A DNA stretch of 64,000 bases, taken from contig NZ_KB893647.1 in the NCBI RefSeq assembly GCF_000374125.1, positions 124,001 to 188,000 on the forward strand, read 5' to 3'. Position numbers and translations under genes: made by a program. Positions 36,431 to 44,574 of the stretch are shown one piece after another (within the stretch, counting starts at the first letter, position 1; each line of letters begins with the position of its first letter). This stretch comes from Niabella aurantiaca DSM 17617 (GTDB lineage Bacteria; Bacteroidota; Bacteroidia; Chitinophagales; Chitinophagaceae). A model generated the notes under the pieces. That model worked only from the letters and a program-made list of their open reading frames with translations. It was not told where the DNA came from and did not search any database.

Positions 36431-37006
36431 ATGGACAGCATCGGGGCGGCCACATTGCCAATCGGCCGCAAACGCAATAGGGGCGTGCTTTCCGCGCATG
36501 CCCGTCTGAGAATAGACATGACGCCAATGGTGGATCTCGGGTTTTTGCTGATCACTTTTTTTATATACACCAGCACCATGAGCGATCCGGCTACTATGGA
36601 TCTGTTTATGCCCAAGGACGGTCCGCCGGCACCCGTTGCGGCATCCGGTTCCTTTACCATTCTCATCGGCAATAACGGGGCCGTTGCCTGCTATGAAGAT
36701 CGGCTGAAGCCGGATGGGTCGAACCTGCACTCTTTAGCGCCGGGGACGTTGCGGGCGGCGCTGATGCAAAAAAAGAAGGAAGTGATTGCCCGGTATACCC
36801 CGGACCCGGCCTGTGAGGCCAGGGCGCTGTCTGAAAAGCGGCCGGTTTCCGACTGCCGGCAAGGCAGGCTGATGGTGATGATCAAACCTGGAAAAAACGC
36901 CGATTACAGAACGGTGGTCCATGTACTGGATGAAATGGTGATCAACAAAATTGCCCGGTATGCATTGGTAGCACCGGATGCGGATGACCTGAAATACATT
37001 CCCTGA
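36431..37006 (+). CDS. ExbD/TolR-family biopolymer transport protein
   Basis: 191 residues. The short basic N-terminus is followed by RLRIDMTPMVDLGFLLITFFIYTSTM, the single membrane helix with the essential Asp of ExbD/TolR, and a periplasmic domain containing VVHVLDEMVINKIARYALV. It couples the proton-motive force to TonB. It is 88 bases upstream of a tonB gene but no exbB/tolQ gene is present beside it, so the partner must be encoded elsewhere. Confidence 0.88.
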   Translation: MDSIGAATLPIGRKRNRGVLSAHARLRIDMTPMVDLGFLLITFFIYTSTMSDPATMDLFMPKDGPPAPVAASGSFTILIGNNGAVACYEDRLKPDGSNLHSLAPGTLRAALMQKKKEVIARYTPDPACEARALSEKRPVSDCRQGRLMVMIKPGKNADYRTVVHVLDEMVINKIARYALVAPDADDLKYIP

Positions 37007-37094
37007 TCACATTTTTAAGAAAGAATGCCTGGTTTCTGAAGCTTGTTTCAGGAACAGGAACTGCTATGCTCTTTTAATAACGAAAACATAAATT

Positions 37095-37913
37095 ATGGAA
37101 ACAACAAAAATCCTTTCTGCTCCGTTCCTGGACATTCTGTTCGACGGCCGGAACAAGGCTTATGGGGCTTACGAACTGCGCAGCACTTATAACCGGCGGC
37201 TGTTAAAAGCACTGGGCGCAACGGGGCTGATCATTGCGACGTTTATGGGCGCCTCGGCGCTGAAAGGCACAACATCCAAACAGGCGCCGGTTCCTATTAT
37301 AACAACGGTCGTCGATCTTACCAACATCAAAGAACCGGAGAAAATAGAGCTGCCGGCGCCACCGCCGCCGCAGCAACAGGAACCCAAAAAGATCGAAACG
37401 GAAAAATTCGTGGTTCCGAGGATCGTCCCGGATGAAAAAGTGGTAACACCGCCGCCTTCACAGGATGAGCTGGTAGATGTAAAGATCGGGCTGGAACATA
37501 TTGACGGGGAAAAGCTGGGCAATGTGGCCATACCCCCGCCGGGAGATCCGGACAGCAAGGGCATAATGGAAGTAAGACCGAAAGACAAAGAACCGGTGAT
37601 TTTTGAAAGGGTTGAGATAGAGGCCAGTTACCCGGGCGACTGGGGGCGGTTTTTGACAACAAACCTCCGGGGAGAAACGCCGATCGACAACGGTGCTGCC
37701 CCGGGCAGTTACCAGGTGATCGTCCAATTTGTGGTGGATATAACCGGAACGGTAAGCGATATTAAGATCATAAAGGATCCGGGGTTTGGAATGGGAGCGG
37801 AAGCCATCCGGGTGATCAGGAGATCGGGCAAGTGGAAAGCGGCCATTCAGAACGGGAACCCCGTAAAGGCTTATAAAAGACAACCCATCACCTTCCAGGT
37901 ACTGGATCAGTAG
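37095..37913 (+). CDS. Energy transducer TonB
   Basis: 272 residues. The start METTKILSAPFLDILFDGRNKAYGAYELRSTYNRRL is the usual N-terminus of Bacteroidota TonB. A membrane helix (LKALGATGLIIATFMGA) is followed by a proline-rich spacer (LPAPPPPQQQEPKKIE) and a C-terminal TonB domain (YQVIVQFVVDITGTVSDIKIIKDPGFGMGAEAIRVIRRSGKWKAA). It would energise outer-membrane receptors such as the SusC in this window. Preceded by exbD and followed by a strong hairpin. Confidence 0.92.
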   Translation: METTKILSAPFLDILFDGRNKAYGAYELRSTYNRRLLKALGATGLIIATFMGASALKGTTSKQAPVPIITTVVDLTNIKEPEKIELPAPPPPQQQEPKKIETEKFVVPRIVPDEKVVTPPPSQDELVDVKIGLEHIDGEKLGNVAIPPPGDPDSKGIMEVRPKDKEPVIFERVEIEASYPGDWGRFLTTNLRGETPIDNGAAPGSYQVIVQFVVDITGTVSDIKIIKDPGFGMGAEAIRVIRRSGKWKAAIQNGNPVKAYKRQPITFQVLDQ

Positions 37914-37941
37914 TGCTTTAAGAGCGCGGAACAAAATTGCT

Positions 37942-37981
37942 GCTTTTGATGCCGTCTGCGGCAGCGGACGGCATCAAAAGC
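37942..37981. terminator. Long perfect hairpin after tonB
   Basis: A 15-bp perfect stem (GCTTTTGATGCCGTC at 37942-37956 with its exact complement at 37967-37981) and a 10-base loop. There is no T run after it, so it is either a terminator that works without a U tract, a RNA-stabilising structure, or a recombination-type palindrome. Confidence 0.55.
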
Positions 37982-38471
37982 ATTGGTTATCAATAGGTGC
38001 CGGATCATCCCCGGGACGATTCAGGTCCGGTCCTTTACGGATGTTTGTAACAGGATTTTTGTGCCAATTTTAAAATGGGTACAAAAAAACTGTCACAGAT
38101 TGACGCGTCCTGGAAAATGACACGTCCTGGAAGAAGTTGACACTGTAACTCGTTCTGAAAAGGGCTGATCTTCGGAAGACGTTCATCCTGTATTGATTTA
38201 TAAATATAAGTAAACGGTGCTTTGTTTAAAAATGCCGGCACCCTGTGGCATAAGATCCCGAATAACCGTCCGGGCTTAAAATGATCCGATGCAGCTCTGT
38301 GGAAGCATATGCGGATAGGTACGGTAGATGCTGTTTTACTTTAAATGAGCGATCGGAACCCAATGTTTAATAGATGCGCGCTGCCTGATACAGGGGTACA
38401 TACCAAATTATTCTTGTCATTGGCAACTTGTTTCAGCATCTATTCGGCATCTATGCATGATTTAGGCAGAT
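37982..38471. other. Intergenic region with no supported gene
   Basis: About 490 bases. It contains the tandem pair TGACGCGTCCTGGAAAATGACACGTCCTGGAA in part (38100-38132, split here by description) and a minus-strand open frame of 68 codons (38035-38241) which I cannot relate to any family. GTCATTGGCAACTTGTTTC (38417-38435) recurs, with one change, at about 47313. Confidence 0.35.
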
Positions 38472-38624
38472 TCTGAAACAGGAATAGACCCTGAAATAAA
38501 TTTAGGGTGACATGGTTCCGGATGACCATAAGCAGATTTGTTATGACTCCATTGATTTTGCAACGCAAATTGAAAACTCAGGATGACATTGCGTTTATGG
38601 GAGTGCGACAACCTGGAATGCGCC
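38472..38624. repeat. ~150-bp dispersed repeat, copy 1
   Basis: Extends from TGAAACAGGAATAGACCCTG to GGAATGCGCC. It matches 48574-48726 almost throughout, with roughly 15 substitutions by eye and no obvious gaps. It contains the hairpin ACCCTGAAATAAATTTAGGGT. It ends ~40 bases before the psd -7 box. Confidence 0.8.
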
Positions 38625-38663
38625 TGATGCAGACGCGGTTATAAAACTTCCGCTGGTTTTGCG

Positions 38664-38671
38664 TAATTTTG
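38664..38671 (+). promoter_or_regulatory. -7 box of psd
   Basis: TAATTTTG (38664-38671) matches TAnnTTTG, 18 bases before the ATG at 38690. The -33 element is not evident. Confidence 0.4.
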
Positions 38672-38689
38672 CGGCCTAAACAAAAGCAA

Positions 38690-39349
38690 ATGACATTACA
38701 CAGGGAAGGGAAAGCTACCATCACCATCAGTACCATTTTGTTCTTAATAATAAGTTTTGTGCTGTACTATTTCCTGTACCATGCATACCCCGCCATTTTC
38801 TGGATCCTGGAGATCGCTTTGGCGGTGGTGTTTGGGTTGATCATTTCATTCTTTCGTATCCCCGACCGGAAGTATACGATCGACAGCACTGCCGTAATTG
38901 CGCCTTGCGACGGCAAGGTGGTGGTGATCGAAGAAGTACAGGCAGATGAATATTTTGACGACCGCAGAATACAGGTATCCATTTTTATGAGCCCGCTGAA
39001 TGTGCATGTGAACCGCAACCCGGTAGACGGTGAGATCGTGTACGACCAGTACCATAAGGGTAAATACCTGGTGGCCTGGCACCCGAAATCGTCCACCGAA
39101 AATGAACGGCATTCCAATGTGTACCGGCACAGCAGCGGGAAGGAAGTGCTGACCAAACAGATTGCCGGTGCCCTGGCCAAAAGAATTGTGAACTACAACC
39201 AGGTGGGCAGCCAGGTGAAGCAAACAGGGGAAATGGGGTTCATTAAATTCGGTTCCCGGGTAGACCTGCTCCTGCCGTTGGATGCTACGATCAATGTAAA
39301 GATCGGGGATGTGGCTGTTGGCGGCGTAACTGTGGTTGCCCATTGGTAA
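38690..39349 (+). CDS. psd: Phosphatidylserine decarboxylase, short family
   Basis: 219 residues. Two adjacent membrane helices at the N-terminus (ISTILFLIISFVLYYFLYH, AIFWILEIALAVVFGLIIS) are followed by the decarboxylase domain. The auto-cleavage site is in GFIKFGSRVDLLLP, where the serine becomes the pyruvoyl group. It makes phosphatidylethanolamine from phosphatidylserine at the inner membrane. The start MTLHREGKATITI at 38690 is favoured over 38669, which overlaps the promoter box. No pssA gene is adjacent in this window. Confidence 0.9.
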   Translation: MTLHREGKATITISTILFLIISFVLYYFLYHAYPAIFWILEIALAVVFGLIISFFRIPDRKYTIDSTAVIAPCDGKVVVIEEVQADEYFDDRRIQVSIFMSPLNVHVNRNPVDGEIVYDQYHKGKYLVAWHPKSSTENERHSNVYRHSSGKEVLTKQIAGALAKRIVNYNQVGSQVKQTGEMGFIKFGSRVDLLLPLDATINVKIGDVAVGGVTVVAHW

Positions 39350-39403
39350 AAGGAACATCCGGCTGACAGATTTCATAATACATTGAAGATCCATTATGCT
39401 TTT

Positions 39404-39759
39404 CTGAGAAGCTGTTTAAAAACAACTTTTGATGCTCCTTATAAGCGCCATCCGGCGCGTTGTTGTCTTTAAAGCCGTGCTAAAGCACGGCTTTAAAGAG
39501 GCCGTAATTTCATAAGTGCCATCGGCACGGATCATTATGCCCCGGGCCCATGGCGCTCTGTTGTTCTTTTGGACGTATAAACGGGTTGAAACCCGTTCTT
39601 GCCGGATCTTTCGAGGCCATGCCTCTTTTGCTAAAATGATCGCTGAACCTCGCTTTTACAGATGGCCGCTACAGCGAGGCCCTAAGTAGAGGCGATAAAA
39701 GCCAGCACCTTCTTGAGGCGATGAGGATGCTCCCGGATCGTTTTTAAACAGTTTCTCAG
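39404..39759 (+). repeat. MITE-like repeat, copy D (full length, best preserved)
   Basis: 356 bases bounded by CTGAGAAGCTGTTTAAAAAC on the left and GTTTTTAAACAGTTTCTCAG on the right; these are inverted repeats with one mismatch in 20. Internal palindromes: AAAGCCGTGCTAAAGCACGGC (with TTT), AACGGGTTGAAACCCGTT, and TCGAGGCCATGCCTC. No ORF of transposase size. It lies 54 bases downstream of psd. I see no clear target-site duplication. The rest of the 857-base gap (39760-40085) holds only a fragment resembling the ~150-bp repeat near 39960. Confidence 0.9.
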
Positions 39760-40085
39760 CGGCAATGTCAGGCTGATACGGCAGACCGGGCCTTTCAATG
39801 CTGAAACGATCCCGGTTGATATCGGCACAGCAGGACCACGAATGCTTTTGATACAAACCCGCGACGCAGATCAGGGTCCGTATGCCTCAAACCATTAAAC
39901 AAGTACACATTTTAACAGAATTAATACTGGGTTTTTATAAAACGTGCTTGTCATCACCTCATTGATTTTTGCGCAGCAAAGAGCATCCGGAAGAACGAAC
40001 CCTGAAAACCGGATGTTCCTGCCCGGATCGTACAAATAATACCAGGTGATTGCATATCTTCAATATCTATGATAAATCACATAAA

Positions 40086-40117
40086 ATAGATTTTATCTAT
40101 ATTCATATAGAAACTAT
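40086..40117. promoter_or_regulatory. OxyR-like operator upstream of the peroxiredoxin operon
   Basis: ATAGATTTTATCTAT (40086-40100) matches the OxyR half-operator ATAG-N-T-NNN-A-N-CTAT exactly. A second, less regular ATAG...CTAT pair follows at 40107-40117. It lies just upstream of the -33 element, the usual position for OxyR activation. OxyR control of alkyl-hydroperoxide genes is known in Bacteroides; here it is inferred. Confidence 0.5.
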
Positions 40118-40120
40118 CAC

Positions 40121-40151
40121 TTGAACCGCCCCTCTTTTTGTGGTACCTTTG
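40121..40151 (+). promoter_or_regulatory. Promoter of the peroxiredoxin operon
   Basis: TTG (40121-40123), 20 bases, then a perfect -7 box TACCTTTG (40144-40151). The ATG is at 40207, so the leader would be about 50 bases and A-rich before the start codon. Confidence 0.65.
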
Positions 40152-40206
40152 CACCGCAATTGAAAAGCATAGAAGTATATTTCATAAATTTTTAAAATAA
40201 AAGCAT

Positions 40207-40842
40207 ATGTCGTTAGTAGGGAAAAAATTTCCGGGAGTGGCCATTGATGCCATGTCCGATATGGGAGATCTTTTAAAGATCGATGTGTATCAGGAGGCCG
40301 TAAAAAATAATAAAAAAGTATTGTTATTCTGGTATCCGAAAGATTTCACCTTCGTATGCCCCACAGAGTTACATGCATTTCAGGAGGCCATGGGGGAGTT
40401 TGAAAAACGCAATACCCTCATCATTGGCGCTTCCTGCGATACGGCTGAAGTGCATTTTGCATGGTTGAATACCCCCAAGGACAACGGAGGCATTGAAGGG
40501 GTTACCTATCCTATTCTTGCAGATACACACCGCTACCTGGCCGGCGAGTTGGGGATCCTCGACGCGGATTATGATGTAAATGAAGAAACAGGCGAAGTAA
40601 AGCTGGGCGGATCGAATGTAAGTTACAGGGCAACTTACCTGATTGATGAAGAAGGGAAGGTGTTTCATGAAAGCGTAAATGACATGCCGCTGGGCAGGAA
40701 TGTTCAGGAATACCTGCGTTTGATCGATGCCTATACCCATGTGCAAAAACATGGTGAAGTGTGCCCGGCTAACTGGGAAGAGGGTAAGAAGGCCATGAAT
40801 GCGGACCGGGAGGGAGTTGCAGCCTATTTTAGTGAGAATTAA
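40207..40842 (+). CDS. Peroxiredoxin (AhpC/TSA, typical 2-Cys)
   Basis: 211 residues. The peroxidatic Cys51 is in KDFTFVCPTEL and the resolving Cys186 in GEVCPANWEEG. It reduces hydrogen peroxide and alkyl hydroperoxides in the cytoplasm and needs a thioredoxin-like reductant, which the next gene may supply. First gene of a three-gene operon whose order (peroxiredoxin, thioredoxin, DUF6952) is typical of Bacteroidota. A strong promoter and an OxyR-like site precede it. Confidence 0.94.
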   Translation: MSLVGKKFPGVAIDAMSDMGDLLKIDVYQEAVKNNKKVLLFWYPKDFTFVCPTELHAFQEAMGEFEKRNTLIIGASCDTAEVHFAWLNTPKDNGGIEGVTYPILADTHRYLAGELGILDADYDVNEETGEVKLGGSNVSYRATYLIDEEGKVFHESVNDMPLGRNVQEYLRLIDAYTHVQKHGEVCPANWEEGKKAMNADREGVAAYFSEN

Positions 40843-40852
40843 ATAAAAAAAA

Positions 40853-41167
40853 ATGTACGTAGAATTAAGTGAAGATAACCTGCAGCAATTGGTTGCAGAC
40901 CATGAAACGGTAATGGTGCAGTATGGCGCCGGATGGTGCGGTAATTGCCGGATCATGAAACCTAAATTTAAAAAACTGGCAGGCGAAAACGAACAGGTCG
41001 CTTTTGTTTACGTGGACGCGGAAAAGTTGCCGGAATCGCGTAAACTGGCTAAGGTAGACAACCTGCCCACTTTTGCCGCATTTAAGAACGGCCGGTTATT
41101 AAACCAGGTGCAGACCAACCAGGCTGCATCTTTAAACGAATTATTCAATGAAATTACCCATAATTAG
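40853..41167 (+). CDS. Thioredoxin-family protein
   Basis: 104 residues with the active site WCGNC (Cys29 and Cys32) in VQYGAGWCGNCRIMKPKF, and the cis-Pro in VDNLPTFAAF. The GN dipeptide replaces the GP of standard thioredoxin, which should change the redox potential. It is probably the dedicated reductant of the upstream peroxiredoxin: 10 bases separate the genes. Its 3' end overlaps the next gene by 20 bases. Confidence 0.9.
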   Translation: MYVELSEDNLQQLVADHETVMVQYGAGWCGNCRIMKPKFKKLAGENEQVAFVYVDAEKLPESRKLAKVDNLPTFAAFKNGRLLNQVQTNQAASLNELFNEITHN

Positions 41168-41393
41168 AAAACTGTATCAGGCAGCCCCGCCCGAAAAATT
41201 GCGGGCTACGGTAGATGTGCTGGAAGCATTTTGCGAGATGAATGTGAAGGACGAAGAAATCGATGTGGCAGGGGAGCTGATCACCAATCTTTGCGGAGCT
41301 ATTGAAGTGCACGAATTGGTGAAGAACGGCATGCGGGAATCAGAAGCATTGAATAGCTTCTCAAAGAAAGTGCTGGGATCGATCGATCTGTAG
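41148..41393 (+). CDS. DUF6952-family small protein
   Basis: 81 residues, MKLPIIRKLYQAAPPEKLRATVDVLEAF and so on, mostly helical. I recognise it as the third member of the conserved peroxiredoxin-thioredoxin-DUF6952 operon; its biochemical role is not known to me. The overlap with the thioredoxin gene suggests translational coupling. Confidence 0.8.
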   Translation: MKLPIIRKLYQAAPPEKLRATVDVLEAFCEMNVKDEEIDVAGELITNLCGAIEVHELVKNGMRESEALNSFSKKVLGSIDL

Positions 41394-41418
41394 TAAGATA
41401 CTGGCGGATATTACGGTG

Positions 41419-41447
41419 GCGCCCTGTTTATAGCAGGGCGCTTTTTT
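41419..41447 (+). terminator. Rho-independent terminator of the peroxiredoxin operon
   Basis: GCGCCCTG (41419-41426) pairs with CAGGGCGC (41434-41441) over a 7-base loop and is followed by six T residues. It is 25 bases after the DUF6952 stop. Confidence 0.9.
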
Positions 41448-41471
41448 ATATAATTCTTCCCTAAGCGGATT

Positions 41472-42047
41472 TTACCGGAGTACCCGGATGACTTTTACGA
41501 ATTGCTTTTTATAATAGCCTGCAAAGGAGCTGATGATCACACCGGTGCCGGTTCCGGCTGCGTGAATGAACTGCAATGCATCATTGGCGGAGGTGATGAT
41601 GCCGATGTGCCCGATCCTCCGGCTGTTCTCTCCCCGGAACAGGATCAGGTCGCCGGGCTGTGCCTTTAGAATGCTTACCTCCCGGCCCACATGCTCGTAG
41701 TTGTAGGAGCTCCGCGGCGGCTTTACATTGTAATGCCGGAAAATATAGTAGAGGAACCCCGAGCAGTCGAACCCCTTTTCCGGGTCCGCAGATCCATATT
41801 TATAAGGAGTACCTAAAAATGTCTTTGCATAGCTGATGAATTCTTTACGATCGATGTTCAGTGGCCGGTCCATGGATATGGCTGTTTTGGCTGGTGTGGC
41901 GTCTGCTTCGTCCCCGGCGGGTGTGGTTCCCGCTTTTACGGGCGCCGGGGGCGTGCTCAATACATTGGACCTGTTGCTCTTTTTTGAAGAACTACAGGAA
42001 GCCAGAGCCAGTACGGTCATACAGAGCAGGGGAAAAAGCTTCATCAT
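41472..42047 (-). CDS. NlpC/P60 (C40) cell-wall hydrolase lipoprotein
   Basis: 191 residues. Lipoprotein signal LFPLLCMTVLALASC (SSSKKSN follows), a low-complexity linker, then the NlpC/P60 domain: the nucleophile in KGFDCSGFLYYIF, catalytic His in RRIGHIGII, and a further polar residue in FIHAAGTG. It cleaves peptidoglycan stem peptides (usually the D-Glu-mDAP bond) in the periplasm. Convergent with the peroxiredoxin operon and separated by the terminator. TATAATTG on the minus strand upstream of the start is a one-mismatch -7 box. Confidence 0.9.
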   Translation of the reverse strand: MMKLFPLLCMTVLALASCSSSKKSNRSNVLSTPPAPVKAGTTPAGDEADATPAKTAISMDRPLNIDRKEFISYAKTFLGTPYKYGSADPEKGFDCSGFLYYIFRHYNVKPPRSSYNYEHVGREVSILKAQPGDLILFRGENSRRIGHIGIITSANDALQFIHAAGTGTGVIISSFAGYYKKQFVKVIRVLR

Positions 42048-42116
42048 GTAACCGGTAGCCGCAATTATAGTGCCGGGGCACCTGCCAGGGTTATGTGCCT
42101 TTTAATTTTTCATCAT

Positions 42117-42471
42117 TCTTAGCGGTTTGAAAACAAAATTTTGATGCTCCTTATAAGCGCCATCCGGTGCGTTGTTGTCGTTAAAGCCGCGCCTTAGCAC
42201 GGCTTTAACGAAGCCGTAATTTCATAAGTGCCGTGGGCACGGATCATTATGCCCCGGGCCCATGGCGCTCTGTTACTCCTTTGGACTTATAAACGGGTAG
42301 AAGCCCGTTCTTGCCGGATCTTTCGAGGCCATGCCTCTTTGCTAAAATGATCGTTGAACCCCGCTTTTTATAGATGACGGCTACAGCGAAGCCCCAAGTA
42401 GCGGCCATAAAAAGCCGGTACCTTTTGTGACGATAAGGATGCTCCCGGATCGTTTTTAAACAGCTTCTGAG
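42117..42471 (+). repeat. MITE-like repeat, copy E (full length)
   Basis: 355 bases, same orientation as copy D and collinear with it throughout. The left terminus (TTAGCGGTTTGAAAAC) is more degenerate; the right terminus is CGTTTTTAAACAGCTTCTGAG. The internal palindrome has drifted to AAAGCCGCGCCTTAGCACGGC. It is the only full copy not directly behind a gene; the remaining parts of this 643-base gap (42048-42116, 42472-42662) hold nothing I can name. Confidence 0.85.
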
Positions 42472-42662
42472 GTGTTGGAACGCAGATAGCACAAATAAAG
42501 CCATTGAATGAATTTTAAACAGGCTCATATATTCCCCGGATTTTTTGTGTCGTTCCGTTTCCATACAGGAAAAGCAAATTCCAGGTTCTGCATTACCGAT
42601 GACAAGCTTAAAAATGTTCTGAGCCTTTCGATTTGATTCAACCGTTTTGAACAATTATAGGG

Positions 42663-42670
42663 TATATTTG
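42663..42670 (+). promoter_or_regulatory. -7 box upstream of the NTF2-like gene
   Basis: TATATTTG (42663-42670), a perfect TAnnTTTG, is 20 bases before the ATG at 42691. No TTG at the ideal -33 spacing. Confidence 0.4.
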
Positions 42671-42690
42671 CTGGCTAAATAGTGATTATT

Positions 42691-43128
42691 ATGCGTCTAC
42701 GATTTTTTGCATTCCTGCTACTGCTGTCCTGTTTTCCCGTTGCCGGCTTACGGGCACAGGGAAAAAATACCCGGCAGGTGGAAACAGCGGTTAAAAAACT
42801 GACAAAAGCTATGCTGGACAGTGATATACCGGCGCTGACCGCGATCGCAGCTGATAAACTGACCTACGGGCATTCCAGCGGAAAAGTACAGAACAAGGCC
42901 GAATTTCTTGAGTCGTTCAAAACCGGCGCCAGTGATTTTACAAAGATCAACATCACGGATCAGTCCATCTACTTTGTAAACAATACGGCTATTGTGCGCC
43001 ATCTGCTGGATGCAGATACCTATGATCATAAACAACCGGGCCATACCACGTTAAAAATAATGACGGTTTGGACAAAAGCAGGCAACCAATGGACGCTGAT
43101 CGCCCGTCAGGCAGTAAAGGCTCAATAA
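42691..43128 (+). CDS. Secreted NTF2-like protein (DUF4440 type)
   Basis: 145 residues with a signal peptide (RLRFFAFLLLLSCFPVAGLRA). The rest is a cone-shaped NTF2-like domain: AVKKLTKAMLDSDIPALTAIAADKLTYGHSSGKVQNKAEFLES and VWTKAGNQWTLIARQAV. Proteins of this kind may be ligand-binding or catalytic; no catalytic set is clear. It is 14 bases upstream of the DUF4861 gene, so the two are co-transcribed. Confidence 0.82.
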   Translation: MRLRFFAFLLLLSCFPVAGLRAQGKNTRQVETAVKKLTKAMLDSDIPALTAIAADKLTYGHSSGKVQNKAEFLESFKTGASDFTKINITDQSIYFVNNTAIVRHLLDADTYDHKQPGHTTLKIMTVWTKAGNQWTLIARQAVKAQ

Positions 43129-43142
43129 AAACAGGTCAACGG

Positions 43143-44402
43143 ATGAAAGGATTTTTTCTTACAATAGCCCTTGCTGTTGGAGCAGGGGTATTTGCGCAAA
43201 CAAAAACCATTACCATTGTCAACCCGTCTTCAATAGAACGGAAAGATGAGCTGGTCGTATTGAAAAAAGCCTGGCTGAAACGCAAACTGCCGGCTTTAAG
43301 CGATCACCCGTATCTGATGGTGACGGATAAAAAAGTGCCGCAGCTGGTTCAGTTTGATGATCTGGATGGGGACGGGGCATGGGATGAAGCCGTATTGCTG
43401 CTGAACCTGGCACCCAAACAAAAACGCATTCTTTCGATCGCAGCAAGTGACCGCCCGGCTGCGATAAAGGCGGTGGTACGGAGCTATGTAAGGCAAAAGC
43501 ATCTGTTGCCGGATGGTGGCTTTGGTGCCAACGTGCTCACGGATACCATGCCTTACGATAATCTGCCAACGGATTTTTCCAAACAAAAATTGCCGCCTTA
43601 TTTAACCGAAGGCCCTGCCTGGGAAAATGATAAGGTGGGTTTTCGTAAGTATTTTGATATAAGGAACGCCAATGATATTTGGGGAAAGCGGGTGCCCGAT
43701 ATGGTTTTGGACGATGTGGGCGCCAATCCGGGCACCAGTTACCACAACTTGTCTGCCTGGGGCATGGATATACTGAAGGTAGGAGGGTCGCTGGGAGCAG
43801 GAGCCCTGGCATTAAAGCTAAGGGTAAATGAAAAGGACACATTGATCCGGTTCGGGCGCAATGTGGAGCAGCTGATCTATAAACAGGTCGCCAGCGGGCC
43901 GATACGTTCCATATTTGAGCTGGTGTACCGCAACTGGAGATACCTTCCGGATGCACCACCTGTTACCGTTACAGAGCAGATCAGCATCTGGGGCGGGCAG
44001 TATTTTTTTGAAAATAAAGTATGGTTCAGCAACCTACCGGAAAAAGCTTCCCTCGTAACGGGTACCATTGATTTTTACAGCAAACAGGATCATAAATTAA
44101 ACCGGTCCGGTATAGCAGGCTTGTACACTTACGGCCGGCAAAGCGAGAATAAGGATCAGCTTGGCCTGGGTATTTTAACCCCGGCCAAAAACCTGCAAGC
44201 CTTTGATCATGTTGCAATATCCAATACAGACGTGACCAACGTGTTTACGCTGAATATGAAACCGGCCCCCGGCCGGCCGGTTGTGTACCGCTATTATGTT
44301 GGCTGGGAAATGACCGATCGGGTTTTTGCCACGCAACAGGGGTTTGAAAAGATGCTGTCCGCCGGGGCCGAAAAATTTGCAAAACCAGTGGTAGTCCGGT
44401 AG
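43143..44402 (+). CDS. DUF4861-domain secreted protein
   Basis: 419 residues with a signal peptide (MKGFFLTIALAVGAGVFAQ). The domain features DDLDGDGAWDEAVLLLNLAP, NLSAWGMDILKVGGSLGAGALAL and an extended all-beta core, as in DUF4861 proteins that occur in Bacteroidota carbohydrate loci. A glycan-related role is likely but unproven. The start at 43143 is preferred; the frame also opens at 43068 within the preceding gene. Confidence 0.75.
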   Translation: MKGFFLTIALAVGAGVFAQTKTITIVNPSSIERKDELVVLKKAWLKRKLPALSDHPYLMVTDKKVPQLVQFDDLDGDGAWDEAVLLLNLAPKQKRILSIAASDRPAAIKAVVRSYVRQKHLLPDGGFGANVLTDTMPYDNLPTDFSKQKLPPYLTEGPAWENDKVGFRKYFDIRNANDIWGKRVPDMVLDDVGANPGTSYHNLSAWGMDILKVGGSLGAGALALKLRVNEKDTLIRFGRNVEQLIYKQVASGPIRSIFELVYRNWRYLPDAPPVTVTEQISIWGGQYFFENKVWFSNLPEKASLVTGTIDFYSKQDHKLNRSGIAGLYTYGRQSENKDQLGLGILTPAKNLQAFDHVAISNTDVTNVFTLNMKPAPGRPVVYRYYVGWEMTDRVFATQQGFEKMLSAGAEKFAKPVVVR

Positions 44403-44574
44403 CGGGGGAAATTTGAGAATGTGGAAATGGGCAATAGGTCTTCGGGAATAAAACGGATCCAATCTGTGAGCTGGCAGATTGAAATTTTAAGCATGGAGCA
44501 TGCATTCCGCCTTTAGCATTCGGGTAAGAGATTTGACCTGGAACTTTAAACCTCAAACGTGAGACAAAAAAAGA

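Noticed and set aside
38035-38241. 68-codon minus-strand frame in a repeat-rich gap
   Set aside because: Could be a remnant of a mobile gene, but nothing in it can be matched to a family.
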